Shown here: positions 56,160 through 64,000 of the stretch, one piece after another
Layout of the letters: the number at the start of each line of letters is the position of its first letter
How positions within the stretch are numbered: position 1 is the stretch's first letter
Assembly: GCA_946406115.1 (NCBI GenBank)
Contig: OX291550.1
Coordinates: 30,666,722 to 30,730,721 of the forward strand
Source: Apoda limacodes
Taxonomy: Eukaryota > Arthropoda > Insecta > Lepidoptera > Limacodidae
Direction: 5' to 3'
Length of the DNA stretch: 64,000 nucleotides
Notes under the pieces: model-generated
What the model was told of the DNA's origin: nothing
Database searches by the model: none
The model's input: only the letters and a program-made list of their open reading frames with translations
Position numbers and translations under genes: made by a program

Positions 56160-57100
56160 TCCCTTAATCCGTCCCTGTAAGAGTCTTATAATAATTTTTT
56201 TTTGTACAAATTTAAAATCCACGATTTTATTTAAACTTGCAATCTCATTTATCCTTAATCCGTCCGTAAGGTTAAAAGTCCTTTCATATTATTTGCTGTT
56301 TATGAAAATGAAAATACATACTTTTAATCACATTCCAGTCTTCTGAATTCGTCCCTGTGTGCTGTGTGCAATCACAAATGTCAGGTGCGTTGAATAACAC
56401 AGAACTCAATTATATACCTTTCACCGCTTTTCACCCCTTCATTCGTAAATATCGTAACAATCTCATAATAGTGTTAATTCATATTAAACAAGTTTTATCG
56501 CGCGACTTCGTCCGCGTGGACTGTAGAAAAAAAGAAAAATTCTTAATCGTTTTGTCTACAAAAAAAAGGTTTGGAATTCTCATATAAATTTTCATTCCCT
56601 ATTTCGCTCCCTTGGGGATAATTTTCCAAAATTTGTGAAACAAATCGATCCTATTTTTGTACCTGAAGGCCGAATTCCAATTTTTATTTTTTTGAATCTA
56701 AATGTGCAAAAATTTTAATATAAACATCCAAACTCCATTTAACTCGTTAGGGTGTGAATTTTGCAAAACCTTTCCTTAGAAGAGCCCTACGTTAAGAAAG
56801 GAACTCACATGCCAAATTCCAAGTTTTTAAACCCAGCAGTTTAGGCAGTGCGTTGATATTATATTCAATCAGTCATTTAGTTTCTTCTTTCATATATAAA
56901 GATTGTCCTAAATCCTTAATTTCGTATCCCATTAATAACAAAGGACTTGCATAAAAAGCTATAACCATCTTTTCACATTATTTATCCGTCCCTGTCGTAT
57001 AATCCTCAATGGATGACTACACCCTTTAAGGAGTCTTCAAGCCAAATTTCAGCTTGGTAGGTCATATAGTTTTTGAGATTTCGTAATGAGCCAGTAAGTA
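56160..57100 (+). repeat. 'cgcgacttcgtccgcgtgga' repeat cluster
   Basis: The best-preserved part is 56499-56907: cgcgacttcgtccgcgtgga at the start, then tttccttagaagagccctac, ccaaattccaagtttttaaa and cagtttaggcagtgcgttga, ending with cagtcatttag and a tatata tail. Similar phrases (ttaatccgtccctg) recur at about 56165, 56255 and 56983, and reversed at 53032. It is a widespread insect repeat without coding capacity. Confidence 0.55.
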
Positions 57101-57614
57101 CTTACTGTAAGTAGTTATCAGGTTTGTATAGACAAATTGGAAAACTGTAATGTCTATATAAAATAAAATATTACAAATGAATAAATTTCCCTTTCACATT
57201 ACTTAGGATGCGAATTCGTTGCGAATGCTTTCGAAAATTCAAAAACTTGTTTCCTAGTAAACCGCATGTTTGCAACACATATTTTCGATTAAAATTGTTT
57301 TCAACAGAAATCGGTTTGCATGTTTTTCAGATGTCCTAGTCATTCTTATTTTAGGCAACTCTAAAGTCAGTTTCTGCCTTTACTTACGGACGGGCCCCCT
57401 ATGTAATAGGGTTTCATATGAAATCGCTGTGTTCTGACTAACTTTAGATAAAAATTAAACCTGCATATAGTGTCATATTTCAGAATAAAACTACTTCCTC
57501 GCGAAAACTATAACATTCTTAATTTGAAAAAATACATGACATTTTATAATAGTAATTATAAAATTCTTTATTGCTCTAATTTTGTACATTGGCGAACCTA
57601 ATGCCTTAGCTATT

Positions 57615-57716
57615 CCCAAGAGCGACAACCCAAGCCCAGGCTCCCCCCGCGGGGAGCCCTTGAGCGTTGGACGCTATATGGGCTGAGACTCCTTCAGAGT
57701 CAGTCAGAAAAAAAAA
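57615..57716 (+). mobile_element. Truncated copy of the nested GC-rich retroelement
   Basis: About 100 bp match the 3' part of 17246-17838 (caagagcgacaacccaagcc, gagcccttgagcgttgg, cgctatatgggctgag) and end in nine A at 57708-57716. About 55 bp before the tail are missing relative to the other copy. Confidence 0.75.
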
Positions 57717-58848
57717 CGTGTTGCACTCCGGGAGTGCCGGCAGAAGTGAAAACCCTTTATGAGCAACTCGCCAGATTCTCAACTGGCCAGATTCTCAACT
57801 CATCAGAAGTACAATGAATTACAAAATAGCAGTTATCTAGAATATTAAAGCATTTTAACCGACTTTAACTAAGTAGGTTCTTAAAAGTAGATTTGTACTG
57901 TACCTACATATCGTCAAGTGTGAGTTTAATTAACGCACTTTTATGTAAATATGTACTGTTTTTAATTATTTTTTATTATTTCGAATGACAGCTGTCACAC
58001 TAAAGATCTCTATATCTCCGTAACTATTGATCGTAAGCTATTAGTTTCTTTACAGAAGTTATAGATCTCACTGAGATCTTTACTTCTGAGGACTTTTAAG
58101 AGTCGGCTTAAAATTCTTTTTAATTTAAATTAAGTAAAATACATAAGTGCACTAATTAAAGTGCACTGACTCACTCTTTATGTTTTTTAAGTAAAGCTAT
58201 CTGTTAGTGATTGTACCATTTCTGGCGAGTTGCTCATAAAGGGTGAAAACATATTAGCTATTTACTTCACATCTCTTTGTATACATATTTATTTATTATA
58301 AATAATAATGTTTGTTTATTTACTTTTTGACGTAGTATATTTGACATCTCAATCTGTCATAGAATTAAAATCCAATATCCAACCTCCCTGTACTACTCAT
58401 AATCGCCATATACTAAAAATAAAAACTTACCTAAGGTAAATAAATCTGACGCGAGGTCCGTGTTACGAATTCTCTATGAATTGTCCTTTTTTGAAGTTCT
58501 CACTTCAACGTTTTAACATGTGTAATCCGTTCTTTCATCTTTTCATCAATCCAATTTCCTCTTACTTTTTATTCGTCCTATAGAGTTTAACATTTTTTAC
58601 CCATCACAAAAAAACTGCACAACACCGCTAAAGACGTTTTCACTTCAAAATTATAATAGGCGTGGCATTATGGTTTTTACTCATTACAAAAACTAACCTA
58701 ATGTAAATAAATCTGACGCGAGTTCCGTTTTACGAATTTTCTATGAATTTTCGATCAGGCCACTTGACCTGACGCGAGTTTAACATTTTTTACCCGTACC
58801 AAAAAAGTGCACAACGCCGCTAAAGAAGTTTTCACTTCAAAAATCAGG
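57717..58848 (+). mobile_element. 'gaagtgaaaac' element, interrupted and partly duplicated
   Basis: It starts at gttgcactccgggagtgccg. After the nested MITE (57754-58242) it continues with atctcaatctgtcatagaat and ataatcgccatatact. Its 3' end region appears twice: cgctaaagacgttttcactt at about 58626 and cgctaaagaagttttcactt at about 58818, with aaataaatctgacgcgag also twice. It is therefore a composite of two copies or has an internal duplication. Confidence 0.65.
57754..58242. mobile_element. 489-bp MITE with perfect 22-bp inverted ends and 8-bp target duplication
   Basis: The left end cctttatgagcaactcgcca(ga) and the right end (tc)tggcgagttgctcataaagg are perfect inverted copies. The flanks gtgaaaac (57746-57753) and gtgaaaac (58243-58250) form an exact 8-bp target duplication. 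The interior is AT-rich and has no open frame. The target was the end sequence of another element. Confidence 0.9.
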
Positions 58849-58867
58849 TATTTTCTACAAGTTAACC

Positions 58868-61800
58868 TTTGGTACTGTAGACATAAATAAGGGAGGTAGG
58901 GCACTGCAGGTACTCGCTCGAATAAGCTGCCCCAACAAATAAAGCGGGGCATAGCGAGTACTTGCTCGAATGAGCGGCCCGAACTGGGGAAGTACCTCCA
59001 CCTTACAGAAAACCGCGGCCACAATAACACTAACATTGAGTAGTGTTGTGTTCCTGGCGGCGAGTAAGGTTGCCAGAGCTCTCTCTTTGAGGATTCGCTG
59101 CGCGGACAACGGAGGACCGACGGTGCTTGTTGCTGTCATTGCTCGGCGTAGACGCGGCGTGCTGGTTCGGCGGTCAGGGAGACCTAATGAAATGGCTGAC
59201 CGCTGGCCGCCCGCAGGTTGAACGGGTTCCCGAACCCAGGGATCACTTAATCTCCGCCCTGGGAGGCTGATCCGCCAACCTGTGTAAAGTCTCTGAAGTA
59301 GTAGTCGTGCCGGAGAAGGAGACTGGAGTGGACCCGGCTACTACAACAGAGGGGGATCAGGGGCCCTTCCGCCCGCCGTGCCAGCAACCATATCATCTGT
59401 GTTGAGCTTCGGCAGTCTTAGTACCGCAACTTTTTGTCTGCTAAGCTGTGTGCAGTGAATCCTCATCCTTAGTCTAAGTAACTTCATACAAAATGGCCAG
59501 AAACAGAAAAAAGAAAAGAGTTTTTACAGCGGCTACTCCATCCACAATAATGTGTATTTTTGCAACATAAGGGGTATTCACGCAAATCTTAACGCATTCC
59601 ATCACCATCTCGAGACTGCGAAGCCAACCATTCTTTTTCTAACGAAGACGCAGATATCCTGCCCGGCCGACACATCATACCTTCGTTATCCCGGCTACAA
59701 ACTCGAGCACAATTTTTTGAGTCGTGCCGGTGTATGTATGTTCATCCGGGAGGATACCTGCTGTCGCCGACTTCATAGCCTTGCGCGTAGATCATGGCGG
59801 CCACACTCGTATCTATGCGTGCCTATACAGGTCTCATAGCGGTGACACGGACGTAACTCGACTCTTCACGCACCTGAGTTTGACGACTGACAAAGTTCTA
59901 GAGCAATATCCCACAGCAGAATTAGTTATTTTGGGAGACTTTAACGCCCACCATCGTGAGTGGCTCAGTTCTCGAACCAATAACTATGCAGGGATATCTG
60001 CTCATAAATTTGCTCTGACCTATGGATTCTCTCAGCTGGTACTTTCTCCAACGAGAATACCAGATATAGAGGACCATACGAGCTCCTTACTGGACCTTCT
60101 GCTGACTACACATCCGGATGGATACTCCGTCTCAGTGGATGCGCCTTGGCTCTTCGGACCACTGTCTCGTCCGGACTCAAATGTCATGAACACAACCCGA
60201 TCCTTCTGGGCCAACTAATTGGCGTCGTTTGTGGCATTATAAGTCGGCAGACTGGGATGGATTGCGAGAATTTTATGCATGGTACCCGTGGAGGCAGCTC
60301 TGCTTTAGCTCAGATGATCCTGACGTCTGCGCAGCCGCAGTCACTGAGACAATCCTCGCTGGTATGGAATGTTTTATTCCTAACCTGCGAGTAGCTGCCA
60401 GCGTCAAAAAACGACCGTGGTTTAATAGATCTTGCAGAGAAGCTAAAATTCTTAAGCAAACTGCGTATGAGGCTTGGACCACTGCTCGTAATAATAAGGA
60501 TCCGAATATTTTTGAGTTAAAACGCAAATTAAATGCTGCCTCGAGGTTCAGTAAGAAAGCAACTGCCAGAGCAAAATTCCAATTAATCAGCAAAATAGGT
60601 GGGCGACTTGCGAGCTATCCTTCTGGGAGTCGTGCTTTCTGGTCGCTTGCTAAAGCTGCCGCGGGGAACTTCTGCCAGTCGTCGTTACCACCACTGCGAA
60701 AGACCGATGGTGACTTGGCCCACAGTGCAAAAGAGAAAGCCGATCTATTGGGCAGTCTCTTTGCCTCTAACTCGAATGTGAACGACGAAGGCGCTGTACC
60801 ACCTACTTTACCGTGGTGTGGTAAGACCATGCCGGAAATCTCTATAACACAGCACGAAGTCCGGCGGGCGTTGCTTTCCCTAGACGTTCATAAGTCGAGT
60901 GGGCCAGACGGCATACCAGCAGTGGTGCTTAAGCAGTGTGCTCCTGAGTTATGTCCTGTACTCACGCGCCTCTTAACGCTTTCCTACCACACTAGGCAAT
61001 TTCCGTCTTCATGGAAGACTGCGAATGTGTACCCGGTGCCAAAAAAGGGCGATAGATCAGATCCATCGAATTACAGGCCTATCGCTATAACCTCTCTCCT
61101 CTCCAAGGTGATGGAGCGTGTGATCAACACACAGCTTTTGAGATACCTAGAATAACACGACCTGATCAGTGACCGTCAATATGGCTTTCGCCACGGTCGC
61201 TCAACTGGTGACCTTCTAGTGTATCTCACACACCGATGGGCACTAGCCATTGAGAGTCAGGGGGAGGCATTGGCATGTAGCCTAGACATAGCGAAGGCGT
61301 TCGATCAGGTCTGGCACCGGGGTCTTCTATCGAAGTTGCCATTTTACGGAGTGCCTGAGGGTTTGTGTAAATGGGTGGCTAGCTTTTTGTCCGGCAGAAG
61401 CATACGAGCCGTAGTTGACGGTAGTTGCTCTGATAGCATGGACATTAATGCTGGTGTCCCGCAAGGCTCTGTGCTGTCTCCTACGCTGTTTTACTGCACA
61501 TCAATGATATGTTGGACATCAACAACATACATTGCTATGCAGATGACAGTACTGGAGACGCTTATTACACGGGCCGTGCAAGCATCTCACGTTCCGTTGT
61601 GGAGGAAAAGCGTGAAGAACTTGTGTCTCAAATCGAGATCGGTCTGTCCAAGGTCTCTGACTGGGGGCGGGAAAACTTGGTCCGATTTAACCCTTCAAAG
61701 ACACAAGTCTGCGCGTTCACCGCTAAGAAAACCCCATTCACTGTAGTCCCACAATTCCAAAACACTCCCCTCTCCATCTCCAAGAGCATTGGGATCCTTG

Positions 61801-62475
61801 GCGTTGACATCTCCAGCGATGTTCAGTTCCGAGATCATTTGCTAGACAAGGTAAAGCTGGCGTCCAAAAAACTTGGTGTACTCAACAAAACGAAGCAGTA
61901 CTTCACGTCGGGGCAAAGGTTGCTACTTTACAAGTCGCAAGTCCGGCCCCATATGGAGTACTGCTGCCATCTCTGGGCGGGTGCACCCGGATACCAGCTT
62001 GGCCCTTTTGACTCGGTTCAACGACGGGCTGTGAGAATTGTCGACGATCCCAAACTCACTTGCGGTATCGAGCCCTTAAGTCTGAGGAGAGACTTTGCCT
62101 CCCTGTGTATGTTCTACCGCTTGTACAATGGATTGTGTTCTGAGGAATTGTTCGAAATGATGCCCACGGCTACTTTCTACCAACGCACCGCTCGCCATCG
62201 ACAGGGAATTCATTCTCACACTTTGGAACCGAAATGGTCGCGTACAATGCGGTTTCAGAGAAACTTCCTCCCGCGAACGCTTGGGTTGTGGAATGAGCTC
62301 CCTGCCAAGGTTTTCTCTAAGGACTACAGTATGGGGTTCTTCAAAAAAGAAGTTATTAGATTTCTGAAGGGTCGGCAACGCGCGAGTGATGCCCCTGGTG
62401 TTGCAAGCGTCCATATCAGGCGGGCCGTAGGCTTGTTTGCCACCTTAGTGGTATAAAAAAAAAAAAAAAAAAAAG
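58868..62475 (+). mobile_element. Jockey-type LINE, near full length, inactivated
   Basis: The 5' region 58868-59500 is GC-rich and untranslated or a lost ORF1: an ATG at 59494 opens MARNRKKKRV but stops after about 24 codons, so ORF1 is deleted. The endonuclease begins at about 59550 (CNIRGIHANLNAFHHHL), has VILGDFNAHH, and its SSDH-like end is out of frame near 60150. The reverse transcriptase runs 60229-62456 with SSGPDGIPAVVL, PVPKKGDRSDPSNYRPIA, SLDIAKAFDQVWH, AGVPQGSVLSP and CYADD. Defects are frameshifts near 59780, 60150, 60200 and 61490 and an in-frame TAA at 61153. A poly(A) tail lies at 62457-62475. This is the reference copy for fragments at 17.1, 34.4, 42.3 and 44.4 kb. Confidence 0.9.
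60229..62456 (+). pseudogene. Reverse transcriptase of the Jockey-type LINE (broken)
   Basis: Two frames carry the enzyme. Frame one (60229-61155 and on to about 61490) covers the linker, fingers and palm to AGVPQGSVLSPTLF. After loss of one T in a T run near 61490 the reading moves to the frame that holds LDINNIHCYADDS (catalytic Asp pair) and the C-terminal domain up to TLVV at 62456. The TAA at 61153-61155 lies between LLRYLE and HDLISDRQYGF. Just two lesions separate this RT from an open frame, so the insertion is fairly young, although the endonuclease half is worse. Confidence 0.85.
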
Positions 62476-62640
62476 GAATTGCGCCGTGTTTGGTGTAATA
62501 GATGGCAGTAGCTTCAATAATGATAATAGATATAGTAATAAAAGATAGTATATAAAAATAATATGATAAAGTATACTATGTTAAAAAGAAAGTGGGTAAA
62601 TTATATATAATTTTATACATAAACATACATATGTGTCTAT
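62476..62640. other. Spacer between two LINEs
   Basis: AT-rich sequence. No target duplication for the Jockey insertion could be identified with confidence. Confidence 0.4.
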
Positions 62641-63840
62641 ATGATGTATATACATTTTGGCATAGGTCACTGGAAACCGATACCTAACCTTTGTATTTTG
62701 GATGTTGATATAGCACCGATGCAGTTAAACTTTAAAGCTCTCTAGTGACTTTGCATTACGAATATTTACTGGTAAATTATTCCAGAAACGAAGTGTTGTG
62801 ACCATGAACGAATCCGAATATTATGTCGCAGGGGTGCGGAGGAGATCGGAACGGCAAGACCGTATCTGTCGCTCTTGGGAACCCAAGAACTCAAATCGTT
62901 CTATTAAATAAGACGGGGATGAAGGATAATTTAGAATGCCATAAATACTTGTCAGCTCTGACAGATATTGAACCAATTCCACTGTGAATCATATTGGGAG
63001 ACAAGATTATAGTCACGCAATCCGAAAATATAACGGATGCATAAGTTGAGAAGGCGGTCGAGTTTGTTAAGTAGTTCTTCAGTTATGTTGCGATAGCATA
63101 AATCTCCATAGTCAATTATGGGAAGCAAAAGGAGTTAACTAGCGTAACCTTAGCTGATTGCGATAAATAGTGTTTCATTTTTGTTAAGGAATGCATCGTT
63201 GAAAATATTTTTGATGTAACCAAGAAAGATCTTTTGCTGTTATAAGTCCCAGATTTTTTACCTGCTGGCAATAATTTAGTTCCACCCGTTGAAACTTAAA
63301 GGTGGTATATTTTTTGGTCAACTTGCTTTAGGAGTGCTTTAGTACCTACCGTTATGATCATATTTATACACTCTATAACTTTGTGTACCCTAAAAGATCT
63401 GTATACTGAAGATCATCAGGATAAAGATGGTAATGGCTGAAATTGGTTACTGAGACATAAGTGATTATAAATACTGAAAATAATAAAGGAGATAGCACGC
63501 CACCTTGAGGTACGCCAGAATCAAACATTGCACCAAACAGAGTCAAACTCGTCTATATTTGCACACATTGTTGCCGCCCCTGAACATACGACTGGAACCT
63601 TTGTTGCACCGCTGATTGTGATATATTTAGAAAGCGAATGATAGACATGAGAATATCATGGTTGACGCAATTAAATGCATTACTGAAATCTTACAGAAAA
63701 GTACTGTCAGTTTTTGGTCGTCAATGGCTCGTCGAATGTCATCAGTGACATTAATTTGGGCCGTGGACGTACTATGTGCTGAATGAAATCCAGACTGGAA
63801 TCTATTTAAAAGATTTACAAAATTATTTGACTTTTAATTG
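62641..63840 (-). pseudogene. CR1/Jockey-group LINE reverse transcriptase, decayed
   Basis: Minus-strand pieces read SGFHSAHSTSTAQINVTDDI, then GVPQGGVLSPLLFSVFI (B region), YPDDLQ where YADD is expected, IDYGDLCYRNITEELLNKLD then LLNLCIRYIFGLRDYNLVS in the C-terminal domain, and a final conserved block near 62830-62700. Many stops and frameshifts are present. The order shows a single copy in minus orientation with its 3' end near 62640. It differs clearly from the neighbouring Jockey copy. Confidence 0.7.
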
Positions 63841-64000
63841 TTTTTACAGCAAATCCCATTATGGGTCCATGATAACGTCTAGCGTCATACCGCCGTGTAA
63901 CAGTTTTATCTCTTCAAGAACTGCAGTTACAAATTCTTTACCATGACTTTGAACCAACCAACTACCATTTTTTCCCCTATTACTACATGTTTTCCACGAA
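63841..64000. other. Window edge, unassigned
   Basis: May be the 5' continuation of the decayed LINE; too short to judge. Confidence 0.3.

Noticed and set aside
60273..62414. Minus-strand frames of 60-112 codons across the Jockey element
   Set aside because: Antisense shadows of the reverse-transcriptase coding sequence.
1..64000. CRISPR array, operon, phage or integrated virus
   Set aside because: The direct repeats are minisatellites without spacers, genes have introns, and no capsid, envelope, LTR pair or viral polymerase motif was seen.

Overview
This window is nuclear DNA from an insect, most likely a moth or butterfly. It is AT-rich, coding density is very low, genes are split by introns with GT/AG borders, and interspersed repeats are everywhere. 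The repeats include Jockey, RTE and CR1-like LINE remnants, tRNA-derived SINEs, hAT-type MITEs and the anonymous families that open with the GGGTTCCGTA or CGCGACTTCGTCCGCG motifs, which I associate with lepidopteran genomes. No rRNA, functional tRNA, CRISPR array, prokaryotic gene or viral gene was seen.

One gene can be assembled exon by exon. It is a minus-strand PDZ-domain gene from about 30.8 kb down to 19.06 kb, with six coding exons whose splice phases all agree. They give a protein of about 353 residues with an ALP/Enigma (ZASP-like) PDZ domain, no LIM domain in the visible part, and a long acidic tail. Its introns hold a decayed transposase-like gene, a tRNA-derived SINE, a 33-bp tandem repeat, and a hAT-type MITE with exact 8-bp target duplications.

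Left part (1-18.5 kb): two nearly identical copies of a 1.2 kb block lie 7,233 bp apart, each attached to tandem units of about 545 bp. Next come isolated minus-strand exons (a signal-peptide exon at 8.6 kb and a 62-codon exon at 8.9 kb), two plus-strand candidate terminal exons (11.4 and 13.57 kb), a THAP zinc-finger first exon (15.2-15.5 kb, minus), and a Jockey LINE split by a second retroelement (17.1-18.5 kb).

Right part (31-64 kb): no convincing host gene. It holds Jockey 3' fragments, RTE fragments (one has a 32-bp minisatellite grown inside its reverse transcriptase), SINEs, foldback elements, copies of a short inverted-repeat family with one nested MITE, a nearly full but inactivated Jockey element (58.9-62.5 kb), and a decayed CR1/Jockey-like element at the right edge. 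A GC-rich patch with two CAGCTG E-boxes and an AT-rich TATA/MEF2-like box at 46.6-46.8 kb is the best regulatory candidate. Family names come from motifs read by eye; no database search was possible.
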